From Rhodovarius crocodyli (lineage in GTDB: Bacteria; Pseudomonadota; Alphaproteobacteria; Acetobacterales; Acetobacteraceae): a stretch of DNA of 64,000 nt. The translations under genes were made by a program, and so were the position numbers. This document shows, piece by piece, positions 55,613-64,000 of this stretch. Location: contig NZ_SACL01000001.1 in NCBI RefSeq assembly GCF_004005855.1, forward strand, positions 1,177,580 to 1,241,579. Direction: 5' to 3'. A model generated the notes under the pieces. The model was not told the origin of the DNA, made no database searches, and was given only the letters and a program-made list of their open reading frames with translations. Numbering within the stretch: the stretch's first letter is position 1; each line of letters opens with the position of its first letter.

Positions 55613-56119
55613 ATGGACAACAGCATGGCAACCAGGCCCCGCAGCACGCTGAAGGGCGACGCTTATCGCGCCTATGAGTCGCTGCCGGCCGAGGTGCGCC
55701 TGGCCTTGCAGGAATCGCTGGTGGACTGGTGCCCGATGCGTGCCCGCGAATGGCACATGCATCTGCTGAACGAACTTCGGCTGCGCCCCGCCCAGGCGAC
55801 GCATTTCCTGGTCCAGACCATCCGCAAGCAGGACCATGCGGAGGTCGCGGCCTTCGCCCGCACCTGGGCCAAGGGCGCGGAGGCCTATCCGCATGTCGCG
55901 GCCGGCGCCACCATCCAGCGCTATGTCGGGACGGAGGGCATCCCCGCGCCGGAGCCCCTGCCCGCCGCCCCCAGGAAGCAGTCCGGCGCCGCGAAGGCCA
56001 AGCCCGTGCGGGTGAAGCCGGGCCGGGGCAAGGCCGCCCGCGCCAAGCCCGTCACGTCGAAGCCTGTGCGGGCCAAGCCTGCGGCCAAGCGGAAGCAGGG
56101 CCGCCGCGCCCGGCGCTGA
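55613..56119 (+). CDS. Uncharacterised protein with Lys/Ala-rich basic tail (DUF6525-like)
   Basis: 168 residues from ATG 55613. Residues 1-105 look folded: STLKGDAYRAYESLPAEVRLAL, then ESLVDWCPMRAREWHMHLLN and ATHFLVQTIRKQDHAEVAAFA. The start (S-T-L-K, A-Y-x-x-L-P) recalls the DUF6525 family, but the match is from memory. Residues from about 118 on are AKPV, RGKAARAKP and KPAAKRK units, a histone-H1-like tail that would bind nucleic acid. It follows the kinase-like gene by 35 bases. Confidence 0.6.
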   Translation: MDNSMATRPRSTLKGDAYRAYESLPAEVRLALQESLVDWCPMRAREWHMHLLNELRLRPAQATHFLVQTIRKQDHAEVAAFARTWAKGAEAYPHVAAGATIQRYVGTEGIPAPEPLPAAPRKQSGAAKAKPVRVKPGRGKAARAKPVTSKPVRAKPAAKRKQGRRARR

Positions 56120-56127
56120 GCGCCCGG

Positions 56128-57219
56128 TCAGTCCAGCGCGGGCCCCACATAGCGCCCGCGCGGGCGGATCAGCCCGCCCATCAGCACCTGCTCCATGGCA
56201 TGGGCGCACCAGCCCAGGCTGCGGCCCAGCATGAACAGGGTGAAGGGCGCCTCGGGCGGCAGGCCGCAGGCCCGCGCGATCGCCACCAGCGCGAAGTCGC
56301 AATTGGGCAGTTGCCCGGTATCGGCGGCCACCTGGTCGCGCAGGGCGGCCATGGCCGGGTCGGGCTCCAGCCCCTCCAGCATGATCGCGGCGCGCTGGTC
56401 GCCATGCGGATACAGCGGATGGCCGAAGCCCGGCAACAGGGCGTCGCGGTTCAGCCAGGCGCGCACGGCCGCCCCCGCGCCGTCGCGCGCCGCGTCGCCC
56501 AGCAGCGCCATCAGCGCCGGGCAGGCCCCGCCATGGCGCGGCCCCGACAGGGTGCACAGCCCCGCCAGCAGGCTGGCCGCAAGCCCCCCCCCGGTGGAGG
56601 CCGCCACCCGCGTCGCGAAGGTCGAGGCATTGAGGTCATGGTCCGCCATGGCCACCAGCGCCTGGCGGATGCGGTCGGCGGCGGCCCCGGCGCCCCAGCC
56701 GCGCGCCAGCCGCAGGTGCAGCGGCCCGTCGCCCGGCGCCAGCCGGCCCACCACCTGGGCCGCGTCCTCGCATAGCCGTTCCGGGCCACGGCCCAGCATG
56801 GGCTGGCTGTGCGCCACCATGCCGGCCAGGGTCTGGAACGGGTCGCCGGGCGTGCCCTCGGCGAAGGCAACGGGGCGGGGCGCCTGCCACAGCAGGGCGG
56901 CCACCGCCTCCGCCGTCATGTCCAGCGCGGCCAGGTTCCGCCCCCGGTAATACAGCGCGCCGTGATGCACGGTGGAGATGGCGGTGGGCACGCTGGGCTC
57001 GCCCCAAGCCATCAGGCTTTCGGCGATGGCGGCCGGGCGGCGCGCCCGCGCGCGGCGGCTCGCCAGCCCCGCCACATCCTCGGCCCGGTACAGGCTGCGG
57101 CGGTGGTCCTGCGGGTCGGGGCGCATGTCGATCCGCCCGCGGCTGACATAGGCATAGAGCGTCTGCGGCTTGACGCCGAGGCGCTGCAGCACGGTCTCGC
57201 GGTCGATCCATTCGGTCAT
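56128..57219 (-). CDS. Citrate synthase-family protein with N-terminal helix-turn-helix
   Basis: Start at ATG 57219 (MTEWIDRETVLQ), 363 residues. Residues 1-50 are a MerR/HTH_17-type DNA-binding motif (RETVLQRLGVKPQTLYAYVSRGRI, then SLYRAEDV). The rest is citrate-synthase fold: MADHDLNASTFATRVAASTGG (His-Asp region), LSGPRHGGACPALMALL, and LPGFGHPLYPHGDQRA with a catalytic-type His. The N-terminal part of the enzyme is shortened. Members of this HTH-fused group are uncharacterised; enzyme, regulator or both are possible. Divergent from the CoA-transferase. Confidence 0.85.
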   Translation of the reverse strand: MTEWIDRETVLQRLGVKPQTLYAYVSRGRIDMRPDPQDHRRSLYRAEDVAGLASRRARARRPAAIAESLMAWGEPSVPTAISTVHHGALYYRGRNLAALDMTAEAVAALLWQAPRPVAFAEGTPGDPFQTLAGMVAHSQPMLGRGPERLCEDAAQVVGRLAPGDGPLHLRLARGWGAGAAADRIRQALVAMADHDLNASTFATRVAASTGGGLAASLLAGLCTLSGPRHGGACPALMALLGDAARDGAGAAVRAWLNRDALLPGFGHPLYPHGDQRAAIMLEGLEPDPAMAALRDQVAADTGQLPNCDFALVAIARACGLPPEAPFTLFMLGRSLGWCAHAMEQVLMGGLIRPRGRYVGPALD

Positions 57220-57265
57220 GCCCGCAATTTTCCGATATTGATTGAATTGATCAAGATTGATCATC
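57220..57265. promoter_or_regulatory. AT-rich divergent promoter/operator between citrate synthase-like and CoA-transferase genes
   Basis: ATTGATTGAATTGATCAAG and ATTGATCATC (about 57237-57265) contain four ATTGA units and two TGATCA palindromes within 30 bases, in an otherwise GC-rich area. A good candidate binding site for the HTH domain of the divergent citrate synthase-like protein. Confidence 0.4.
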
Positions 57266-57293
57266 ACGGCATCCAGGGCGCCTGCTGCGCGCC

Positions 57294-58634
57294 ATGATGC
57301 ATGACCTTCTCGACAAAGCCTGGCGCGCCCTGGACCTGCCGGGGGATGCGCTGTCCCGCCTCTCCGTCACGGGCGATGCCCGATGGCCTTCCTGCTTCGC
57401 CGTCACGCCCATGGCGCTGGCCTCGATCGGCGCGGCGTGCCTCGCGGTGTCGGAACTGGCGGGCGGGCCGCGCGTGACGCTGGATTCCCGCCTGGCCTCC
57501 CTATGGTTCAACTGGACCCTGGTGCCCGAGGGCTGGACCTTGCCCTCCGCCTGGGATGCCGTGGCGGGCGACTACAAGGCCGCCGACGGCTGGATCAGGC
57601 TGCACACCAACGCGCCCCATCACCGCGCCGCCGCCGTCGCGGTGCTGGGCTGCGCCGACACGCGGGATGCCGTGACGGCCGCCGTGGCCGGCTGGTCAGC
57701 CGGGGCGCTGGAACAGGCGGTGGTGGCGGCGGGCGGCTGCGCCGCCGTCATGCACAGCCCCGAGGCCTGGCGCGACCACGCGCAGGGCAGGGCGGTCCGC
57801 GCCGAGCCGATCTTCGCCATCCGCCCCGGCACACTCGCCCAGACCACCTGGCAGCCGACCCCCGGCCGGCCCCTGGCCGGGCTGCGCGTGCTGGACCTGA
57901 CGCGGGTGCTGGCCGGCCCGGTCGGGACGCGCTTCCTCGCGGGATATGGCGCCGATGTGCTGCGCATCGACCCGCCCGGCTGGGATGAGCCAGGCGTGGT
58001 GCCCGAGGTGACGCTGGGCAAGCGCTGCGCCCGGCTGGACCTGCGTGACCCTGCGCACCGCGCCCGCTTCGAGGCGCTGCTCTCCCGCGCCGATGTTCTG
58101 GTGCATGGCTACCGCCCCGGCGCGCTGGAGGGGCTGGGCTATGGCGAGGCCGAGCGTCAGGCGCTGCGCCCCGGTCTGATCGATGTCTCCCACAGCGCCT
58201 ATGGCCATACGGGCCCCTGGCGCGGGCGGCGCGGCTTCGACAGCCTGGTGCAGATGAGCTGCGGCATCGCCGCCGCCGGCATGCGCTGGAAAGCCGCTGA
58301 CAAGCCCACGCCCCTGCCGGTGCAGGCGCTGGACCACGCGACGGGCTATCTGGTGGCGGCGGCGGTGGTGCGCGGGCTGATCGCCCGGCAGCGGACTGGC
58401 ATGGGCAGCATCACCCGCCTGTCGCTGGCGCGCACCGCGCAATGGCTGATGGACCATCCCGCTACGCCCGAAACGGCGCCGATGCCGGGGCTGGCCGAGG
58501 CCGACCTGGCACCGGGGATCGAACACACCGCCTGGGGGCCGGCGCGCCGCGCCCGCCCGCCCGCGGTGATCGAGGGCGCGCCCATGTCCTGGCCGCTGCC
58601 GGCCGGGGAACTGGGCGCGGTGGAAGCGGCTTAG
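57294..58634 (+). CDS. Type III (CaiB/BaiF) CoA-transferase with rearranged domain order
   Basis: 446 residues; ATG at 57294 or 57297. The part that normally starts the family, PLAGLRVLDLTRVLAGPVG through GADVLRIDPPGWDEP, GKRCARLDLRDP, RADVLVHGYRPGALEGLGY and RRGFDSLVQMSCGI, begins only at residue 190 or so. Before it come segments that normally lie near the C-terminus (ADGWIRLHTNAPHHRAAAVAVLG, VMHSPEAWRDHAQGRAV). So it is a permuted or half-deleted double-domain form; similar proteins exist in other alphaproteobacteria. Transfers CoA between carboxylic acids; substrates unknown. The catalytic Asp could not be assigned. Confidence 0.83.
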   Translation: MMHDLLDKAWRALDLPGDALSRLSVTGDARWPSCFAVTPMALASIGAACLAVSELAGGPRVTLDSRLASLWFNWTLVPEGWTLPSAWDAVAGDYKAADGWIRLHTNAPHHRAAAVAVLGCADTRDAVTAAVAGWSAGALEQAVVAAGGCAAVMHSPEAWRDHAQGRAVRAEPIFAIRPGTLAQTTWQPTPGRPLAGLRVLDLTRVLAGPVGTRFLAGYGADVLRIDPPGWDEPGVVPEVTLGKRCARLDLRDPAHRARFEALLSRADVLVHGYRPGALEGLGYGEAERQALRPGLIDVSHSAYGHTGPWRGRRGFDSLVQMSCGIAAAGMRWKAADKPTPLPVQALDHATGYLVAAAVVRGLIARQRTGMGSITRLSLARTAQWLMDHPATPETAPMPGLAEADLAPGIEHTAWGPARRARPPAVIEGAPMSWPLPAGELGAVEAA

Positions 58635-59098
58635 GCCGGGTCGCCGTTATCGGCCTGCAGCCCGGCGGCCTCGATGCCGGCCGTGCAGCAGATCTCGTCG
58701 TTCGGAGAGGTGTCGCCCGAGATGCCGACGGCACCCAGCAGCACGTTGTTGGCGTCGCGGATCAGCACGCCGCCCTGCACCGGCACCGCGCGGCCGCCCG
58801 TCAGGTCCGACAGGGCGTTGGTGAAGCCGGGCACGGCCTGGGCGCGGCGCGCCAGCTCACGCGTGCCGAAACCCATGGCCATCGCGCCGAAGGCCTTGCC
58901 CATGGCGACCTCGGGGCGAAGGATGGAGCAGCCGTCCTCGCGCTTGATCACCTTCACCTGGCCGCCGGCGTCCAGCACCACCACGGTCAGCGGCAGGAAC
59001 TTCATCTCATGCCCCTTGGCCAGGGCGGCGGCGGCGATGACCTCGGCCTGGGCGAGCGTCAGGCCGTTGATGGCGGCGGGGTGGGCGGGCTGGGGCAT
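58631..59098 (-). CDS. GlcG/HbpS-family heme-binding-like protein
   Basis: Start at ATG 59098 with GGAGG six bases upstream. 155 residues covering the whole GlcG/HbpS domain: LTLAQAEVIAAAALAKGHEM, LTVVVLDAGGQVKVIKREDG, AMGKAFGAMAMGFGTREL, GGRAVPVQGGVLIRDANNVLLGAVGISGDTSPNDE. Relatives bind heme or cobalamin or sit beside glycolate oxidase; the role is not settled. The stop overlaps that of the convergent CoA-transferase by four bases. Confidence 0.9.
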   Translation of the reverse strand: MPQPAHPAAINGLTLAQAEVIAAAALAKGHEMKFLPLTVVVLDAGGQVKVIKREDGCSILRPEVAMGKAFGAMAMGFGTRELARRAQAVPGFTNALSDLTGGRAVPVQGGVLIRDANNVLLGAVGISGDTSPNDEICCTAGIEAAGLQADNGDPA

Positions 59099-59268
59099 CG
59101 GTTCCTCCGGGAATGCTGCCTTGTTCTGTGGCGGCCTGCGGCCAAACTGTCCAGAGCGCGCAGCCCTGCACCCCGCGCGTGGCGGGCCCGGCAAAACATT
59201 GCCTTGATTGTGCCACCGCCCGGACCGACACTTCACGCATCTGACATGTTGCTGACCGGACAGACACC

Positions 59269-60048
59269 ATGCGGCCGATGATCGGCATTTCCTGCTGCGT
59301 TAAGGCATTCGGCACCTTCAATACGCCGAACCATGCCGCCTCTGACTCCTACGTGAAGGTCGTGATGGGCCCGGTCGGCGGGATTCCCGCGCTGATCCCC
59401 TGCGCCGGCCCCGATTGCGTGGATGACGTGCTGGCCCGGCTGGACGGGCTGATCATGACCGGCAGCCGCAGCAATGTGTGGCCCGAATATTACGGCGGCC
59501 CGCCCCATCTGGAGGGCACGCCCGAGGACCACCAGCGCGACGCCACCACCCTGCCGCTGATCCGCGCCGCCATCGCCAAGGGCATTCCCCTGCTGGCGAT
59601 CTGCCGCGGCATGCAGGAGCTGAACGTGGCGCTCGGCGGCAGCCTGGACCAGCGCATCCAGGACCTGGACGGCCGGATGGACCATTCCACGCCGTCCGAC
59701 CAGCACATCCCGCTGGTGCGCACCGGCAAGGCCCATGGCGTGCGGCTGAAGCCCAACACGCTGCTGGCCCGGCTTTCCAATGCCGAGAGCATTCCCGTGA
59801 ACTCCCTGCACAACCAGGGTGTGCAGAAGCTGGCCCCCAGCCTGGTGGCCGAGGCCTGGGCACCGGACGGCACGGTGGAAGCCGTGCGGGTCGAGGGTGC
59901 CAAGGCCTTCGCCATGGGCGTGCAGTGGCACCCGGAATATGACTGGGACCGCGACGCGCTCAGCCGCTCGATCTTCGAGGTATTCGCCGAGGCCTGCCGC
60001 GCGCATGTGGATGCGCGGGACGGCAGAAAGCTTCAAGCGGCAGAGTAA
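59269..60048 (+). CDS. Class-C26 gamma-glutamyl hydrolase (PuuD-like)
   Basis: 259 residues. PMIGISCCVKAFGTFNTPNHAAS, then LDGLIMTGSRSNVWPEYY, the nucleophile Cys in LLAICRGMQELNVALGGSLDQ, and the His-Glu pair in GVQWHPEYDWDRD. Matches gamma-glutamyl-gamma-aminobutyrate hydrolase of the putrescine pathway and relatives that cleave gamma-glutamyl amides. No other Puu genes lie nearby. Transcribed away from the GlcG-like gene; ends at the AT-rich repeat at 60051. Confidence 0.9.
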   Translation: MRPMIGISCCVKAFGTFNTPNHAASDSYVKVVMGPVGGIPALIPCAGPDCVDDVLARLDGLIMTGSRSNVWPEYYGGPPHLEGTPEDHQRDATTLPLIRAAIAKGIPLLAICRGMQELNVALGGSLDQRIQDLDGRMDHSTPSDQHIPLVRTGKAHGVRLKPNTLLARLSNAESIPVNSLHNQGVQKLAPSLVAEAWAPDGTVEAVRVEGAKAFAMGVQWHPEYDWDRDALSRSIFEVFAEACRAHVDARDGRKLQAAE

Positions 60049-60050
60049 AC

Positions 60051-60148
60051 GTTCTTTTTTGGAAAAAAGAACCGAAGAACTTTTGGCAGAATGGTGCAGC
60101 ACTTAACTGCCAAAAGTCTTTTTGCTTCTTTTTCTACAGAAAAAGAAG
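60051..60148 (+). repeat. AT-rich triple-hairpin repeat between convergent genes (copy 3)
   Basis: GTTCTTTTTT facing AAAAAAGAAC (60051-60072); ACTTTTGGCAG (60079-60089) with CTGCCAAAAGT (60107-60117); CTTCTTTTTC, loop TACA and its complement (60125-60148). Same order and orientation as copy 2, but the central stem is a different sequence. It lies between the C26 hydrolase (+) and MOSC (-) stops. Confidence 0.88.
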
Positions 60149-60149
60149 A

Positions 60150-60905
60150 TTAATCCAGCACTTCCAGCCCATCCCCCAAAAACACCTTCCCGTCCTCCAG
60201 CACCTCGGCATGCACGCCCAGGTCCCGGTGGCCATAGTGCTGGAACAGCAGGTCGGGCACCTCGCAGTCCCGCACGCCGGTTTCCAGATCCACCTTGGTG
60301 GCGGGGCAGCGGATGGTGGTCTTGAAGATCTTCACCTTGGCGCTGCCCAGCTGCAGGGTCTTGCCCACCCACTCCATCTCCGCCCAGGCCGGCAGGCCCG
60401 AGAAATAGACATTCCCGCGGAAGCGCAGCAGGTCCAGCCTGCGGCCGATCTTCTCCTCGAAGTCGCGCAGGCTGGCGATGTTGATGAGGGAGACGCATTT
60501 CTTCACCTGGTCGGTGAAGGCATGGCCCGGCACGTCCAGGAAGCGCGGCGTGCCGCGCGCCTCATCGCCCAGGAAGCGCGTCAGCCAGGCGCCCAGCGCC
60601 GCGCGGCCTTCCTCCGTGGTCGGGTCGGCGGCCATGGGCTCCATGTCCGGGCCGGCCAGGAACAGCTGGTTCGCCACGGGGTCGAAGGCGGAGCGCACCA
60701 GCACCACCTTCGGGTTGGCCATCATGCAGGCGAAGTTCTGCTTGGGCAGAAAACGCGGCGCCGCCGGGTCGAAGGGCGCGTCGCCCTGTGCCAGCGCGAA
60801 GCGGCGGTCATGCGGAATGGTCTGGCCGACCAGCAGCTCCGCCATCTCCAGCGCCTCGGGCGACAGCCCCTTCACGGGAAAACGATAGATGTGTTCGACC
60901 TGCAT
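60150..60905 (-). CDS. MOSC-domain protein (MOSC_N + MOSC)
   Basis: Start at ATG 60905 with AAGGGGA upstream; 251 residues. QVEHIYRFPVKGLSPEALEM is the N-terminal MOSC_N barrel; FRGNVYFSGLPAWAEMEWVGKTLQLG and TTIRCPATKVDLETGVRD carry the C-terminal MOSC signature with the Cys that ligates molybdenum in mARC-type enzymes. Related to YcbX and eukaryotic mARC, which reduce N-hydroxylated compounds. No fused 2Fe-2S domain. Divergent from clpB. Confidence 0.9.
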   Translation of the reverse strand: MQVEHIYRFPVKGLSPEALEMAELLVGQTIPHDRRFALAQGDAPFDPAAPRFLPKQNFACMMANPKVVLVRSAFDPVANQLFLAGPDMEPMAADPTTEEGRAALGAWLTRFLGDEARGTPRFLDVPGHAFTDQVKKCVSLINIASLRDFEEKIGRRLDLLRFRGNVYFSGLPAWAEMEWVGKTLQLGSAKVKIFKTTIRCPATKVDLETGVRDCEVPDLLFQHYGHRDLGVHAEVLEDGKVFLGDGLEVLD

Positions 60906-60910
60906 CAAGG

Positions 60911-60949
60911 TCCCCTTGAACGTCCCTGGGTAGAGTGCCCACCATATAG
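60911..60949 (+). promoter_or_regulatory. Heat-shock (RpoH-type) promoter of clpB
   Basis: CCCCTTGAA (60912-60920) matches the sigma-32 -35 element, and CCCACCATATA (60938-60948) resembles its C-rich -10, with a 17-base spacer at the upper limit of the usual range. It lies 70-100 bases before clpB, a classic RpoH target. Confidence 0.55.
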
Positions 60950-61017
60950 GCATTCGAGCGGCCTGCCAGTCGCCGTCAGGGGCTGGCTCGCCGGGTTGCC
61001 GAGTGAGGGACCAGACC

Positions 61018-63612
61018 ATGGATATTGAGAAGTTCACCGAACGCTCGCGCGGGTTTCTTCAGGCCGCGCAGACCATCGCCATCCGCGAATACCATCAGCG
61101 CATCACGCCCGAGCACCTGCTGAAGGCCCTGCTGGACGACCCGCAGGGCGCGGCCGCCGGGCTGCTGCGCCAGGCCAAGGCCGACCCCGCCGCCGTCCAG
61201 GCGGGCGTGGAGGCCGAGCTGAAGAAGCTGCCGGCCGTGCAGGGCGGCGGCGCCGGAGAGGCACAGATCAGCCAGGAGCTGGTGCGCGTGCTGGATGCCG
61301 CGCAGCAGGCCGCGACCAAGGCGGGTGACGCCTATGTGGCGCAGGACCGGCTGCTGCTGGGCCTCGCCCTGAGCGACACCCCCGCCGGGCGCGCGCTGCG
61401 CGCGGGCGGCGTGACGCCGCAGGGCCTGGAGGCCGCGATCGCCGAGACCCGCAAGGGCCGCCGCGTGGACAGCGCCGGCGCCGAGGAGAGCTTCGACGCG
61501 CTGAAGAAATTCGCCCGCGACATCACCCAGGCCGCGCGCGACGGCAAGCTGGACCCCGTGATCGGCCGCGACGAGGAAATCCGCCGCGCCATCCAGGTGC
61601 TGGCCCGCCGCACCAAGAACAACCCGGTGCTGATCGGCGAGCCCGGCGTGGGCAAGACCGCCATCGTCGAGGGGCTGGCGCTGCGCGTCATCAAGGGCGA
61701 CGTGCCGGAGGCGCTGAAGAACAAGCGCGTCATGGCGCTCGACCTCGGCGCGCTGGTGGCCGGTGCCAAGTATCGCGGTGAGTTCGAGGAGCGCCTGAAG
61801 GGCGTGTTGAAGGAGGTCGAGCAGGCCGCCGGCGACATCATCCTGTTCATCGACGAGATGCACACGCTGGTCGGCGCGGGCAAGACGGATGGCGCGATGG
61901 ACGCGTCCAACCTGATCAAGCCGGCGCTGGCGCGTGGCGAGCTGCACTGCATCGGCGCCACCACGCTGGATGAATACCGCAAGTATGTGGAGAAGGACGC
62001 GGCCCTGGCCCGCCGCTTCCAGCCGGTGTTCGTGGGCGAGCCGAGCGTGCAGGACACCATCAGCATCCTGCGTGGCATCAAGGAGAAGTATGAGCTGCAC
62101 CACGGCGTCCGCATCGCGGACTCTGCGCTGGTCGCGGCCGCCACCCTGTCGAACCGCTACATCACCGACCGCTTCCTGCCGGACAAGGCCATCGACCTGA
62201 TGGACGAGGCGGGTTCGCGCCTGCGCATGCAGGTGGACAGCAAGCCCGAGGATCTGGACGAGCTGGACCGCCGCGTGCTGCAGCTGAAGATCGAGCGCGA
62301 GGCGCTGAAGAAGGAGGATGACGCGGCCTCTCGCGACCGGCTGGGCAAGCTGGAGCGCGAGCTGTCTGAGCTGGAGGAGCGCGCCGCGACCATGGCCTCG
62401 GCCTGGAACGAGGAGAAATCCAAGGTCGCCGCCGCCCAGGACGTGAAGGCGAAGCTGGACCAGGCCCGCACCGAGCAGGAGCTGGCGGAGCGCCGCGGCG
62501 ACCTGAACAAGGCGGCCGAGCTGCGCTACGCGACCATCCCCGGGCTGGAGAAGCAGCTGGCCGAGGCCGCGAACGCCGACGCCAAGCTGGTGAACCAGGC
62601 CGTGACGGAGGAGAGCATCGCGGCCGTGGTCAGCCGCTGGACCGGCATTCCGGTCGAGAAGATGCTGGAAGGCGAGCGCGCCAAGCTGATGGCCATGGAG
62701 GCCAAGCTGCGCCAGCGCGTGGTCGGCCAGGAGGAGGCGCTGGAGGCGGTCTCCAAGGCGGTGCGGCGGGCGCGGGCCGGGTTGCAGGACCCGAACCGGC
62801 CGATCGGCAGCTTCCTGTTCCTGGGCCCGACCGGCGTGGGCAAGACCGAGCTGGTGAAGGCCGTCGCCGAATTCCTGTTCGACGACGAGCGGGCGATGAC
62901 GCGCATCGACATGAGCGAGTTCATGGAGAAGCACGCCGTCAGCCGGCTGATCGGCGCCCCCCCGGGCTATGTCGGCTATGAGGAAGGCGGCACGCTGACC
63001 GAGGCCGTCCGGCGCCGCCCCTACCAGGTCGTTTTGTTCGACGAGGTGGAGAAGGCGCATGAGGATGTCTTCAACGTGCTGCTCCAGGTGCTGGACGATG
63101 GCCGCCTGACGGATGGCCAGGGCCGCACGGTGGACTTCCGCAACGCCATCATCGTGCTGACGAGCAATCTGGGCGCGCAGGCGCTGGCGGAACTGCCCGA
63201 CGGCCATGATGTGGAGGAGGCACGCCCCGCCGTGATGCGCGCGGTGCGCGACCGCTTCCGGCCCGAGTTCCTGAACCGGCTTGATGAGGTGGTGCTGTTC
63301 GGCCGCCTGCAGCGGGAGAGCATGGCCAGCATCGTCGATATCCAGCTGCAGCGGCTGCGCGGCCTGCTGGCCGACAAGCAGATCACGCTGGAGCTGGAGC
63401 CGGCGGCGCGGGAATGGTTGGCGGAGGCCGGCTATGACCCCGTCTATGGTGCCAGGCCCCTGAAGCGGGTGATCCAGCGCAGCCTGCAGGACAAGCTGGC
63501 CGAAATGCTGCTGGAAGGCGGCGTGAAGGACGGCGAAACCGTGATGGTGGACGCCGATGCGGAGGGTTTGAGCCTTTCGGTGAAAAACTCTCAGGTCCAG
63601 GCGGCGGCCTGA
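61018..63612 (+). CDS. clpB: ClpB disaggregase
   Basis: ATG at 61018 with GAGGGA seven bases upstream; the GTG at 61003 is less likely. 864 residues: N-terminal Clp repeat domain (about 1-145), AAA1 with GEPGVGKT (207-214), the coiled-coil middle domain (about 400-530; [20 protein letters not shown]), AAA2 with GPTGVGKT (603-610) and [13 protein letters not shown] pore loop, and a C-terminal small domain. With DnaK it rescues aggregated proteins. Followed by a terminator hairpin and preceded by a sigma-32-like promoter. Confidence 0.97.
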   Translation: MDIEKFTERSRGFLQAAQTIAIREYHQRITPEHLLKALLDDPQGAAAGLLRQAKADPAAVQAGVEAELKKLPAVQGGGAGEAQISQELVRVLDAAQQAATKAGDAYVAQDRLLLGLALSDTPAGRALRAGGVTPQGLEAAIAETRKGRRVDSAGAEESFDALKKFARDITQAARDGKLDPVIGRDEEIRRAIQVLARRTKNNPVLIGEPGVGKTAIVEGLALRVIKGDVPEALKNKRVMALDLGALVAGAKYRGEFEERLKGVLKEVEQAAGDIILFIDEMHTLVGAGKTDGAMDASNLIKPALARGELHCIGATTLDEYRKYVEKDAALARRFQPVFVGEPSVQDTISILRGIKEKYELHHGVRIADSALVAAATLSNRYITDRFLPDKAIDLMDEAGSRLRMQVDSKPEDLDELDRRVLQLKIEREALKKEDDAASRDRLGKLERELSELEERAATMASAWNEEKSKVAAAQDVKAKLDQARTEQELAERRGDLNKAAELRYATIPGLEKQLAEAANADAKLVNQAVTEESIAAVVSRWTGIPVEKMLEGERAKLMAMEAKLRQRVVGQEEALEAVSKAVRRARAGLQDPNRPIGSFLFLGPTGVGKTELVKAVAEFLFDDERAMTRIDMSEFMEKHAVSRLIGAPPGYVGYEEGGTLTEAVRRRPYQVVLFDEVEKAHEDVFNVLLQVLDDGRLTDGQGRTVDFRNAIIVLTSNLGAQALAELPDGHDVEEARPAVMRAVRDRFRPEFLNRLDEVVLFGRLQRESMASIVDIQLQRLRGLLADKQITLELEPAAREWLAEAGYDPVYGARPLKRVIQRSLQDKLAEMLLEGGVKDGETVMVDADAEGLSLSVKNSQVQAAA

Positions 63613-63619
63613 TCAGGGC

Positions 63620-63654
63620 AAGGAATGGCGGATTTCCGCCATTCCTTTGGTTTT
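63620..63654 (+). terminator. Rho-independent terminator after clpB
   Basis: AAGGAATGGCGGA (63620-63632) pairs perfectly with TCCGCCATTCCTT (63635-63647) around a TT loop, then TGGTTTT. It starts seven bases after the clpB stop. Confidence 0.8.
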
Positions 63655-64000
63655 GCTGCGGTGCCGTGAATCGGCGGTTCCGCGTCAAGAGCGGGTATGA
63701 CAGACAGAAGGCATGCGTTTTCTGCATGCATTCGGGCTTTACAGTTCCGCGTCACACCCGTAAAAGCCGCTTCACCGAACGAGACGCCTTCAACGAGCGC
63801 TTCGGACGGGACCCCGGCCTCTCCTGAGAGGGTGCCTGGTTCGGCGACAAGGGTCGCTGGGTCAGGTCGGTCGGTTGTTGATTTAAAACTGTATCTGTTT
63901 TGAGAAGTCTGCGTTTTTGATAGCGCTGATGTTCTTGGATGGGCTGGATGAGAGGCTGGCGCTGGCGGCTTTGCGGCTGTTGGTGTTGGTTTGTCTGATG
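63655..64000. other. Region after clpB without a supported gene
   Basis: Low-GC patches (TTGATTTAAAACTGTATCTG around 63878-63897) and short open frames only. A frame starting ATG at 63929 (FLDGLDERLALAALRLLVL) is open at the window edge and could be a gene start, but 24 codons are too few to judge. No tRNA or repeat of the two families seen. Confidence 0.4.

Noticed and set aside
57294..58634. CoA-transferase as a pseudogene because of its odd domain order
   Set aside because: The frame is intact over 446 codons, codon use is normal, and I recall proteins of the same order in other alphaproteobacteria.
63697..63903. 68-codon open frame after clpB
   Set aside because: No Shine-Dalgarno, no family, Ser/Thr/Pro-rich composition; follows the clpB terminator in a mixed-GC stretch.

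Overview
The window looks like chromosome of a high-GC alphaproteobacterium, most likely an Acetobacteraceae of the Roseomonas/Roseococcus kind. The clues are strongly GC-biased codons, an aroQ-accB-accC operon, a GluRS of the KRxGS type, a COQ9-like protein, the nadD-rsfS-rlmH trio, a large NAD-glutamate dehydrogenase, a Bug/TctC binding protein and GC-rich palindromic intergenic repeats. This assignment rests on protein families only. No rRNA, tRNA, CRISPR array, prophage or recognisable transposase gene was found.

Region by region: 1-1620 is the 3' part of an FAD-oxidoreductase/patatin fusion. 1703-4164 is a less GC-rich operon of five coupled lipoprotein genes: two long/short paralogue pairs around a BamE-like protein. 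4174-7284 holds a cupin gene divergent from a LysR regulator, an MFS permease and a GNAT acetyltransferase. 7393-13886 encodes a SUV3-like helicase with an Arg/Gly tail, a YpfJ-type metalloprotease and MutS. 13876-15231 is a DUF429 gene bracketed by inverted repeats and joined in frame to a VOC-like ORF. 15232-19222 carries cysS, gltX, an acidic-tail protein and sspB. 19232-23371 carries an amidohydrolase, a SYLF lipoprotein and a large alpha/beta hydrolase. 23495-28259 carries aroQ-accB-accC, a ParD-like/methionine aminopeptidase pair and proA. 28276-31683 carries a hypothetical gene, a secreted hydratase-like protein, nadD, rsfS (with a histone-H1-like tail) and rlmH. 31920-41518 holds an RND pump with its adaptor and a divergent thioester alpha-2-macroglobulin. 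41644-45138 is a JmjC / OmpA-like / four-repeat secreted protein / COQ9 operon. 45833-50341 is the glutamate dehydrogenase. 50604-56119 runs trmJ, hydrolase, TctC, PBP1A, a kinase-like dimerisation protein and a basic-tailed protein. 56128-60048 has an HTH-citrate synthase divergent from a type III CoA-transferase, a GlcG/HbpS protein and a class-C26 amidotransferase. 60150-63612 has a MOSC protein divergent from clpB, which has a heat-shock-type promoter.

Most genes are housekeeping or envelope functions: fatty-acid, shikimate and proline synthesis, translation, mismatch repair, proteostasis and peptidoglycan. The less ordinary content is the paired-lipoprotein operon; two repeat families, one AT-rich and found three times between convergent genes, the other GC-rich and arranged as inverted pairs around different cargo; the ParD-like/MetAP pair with an operator-like palindrome; and several proteins with unusual fusions or tails.
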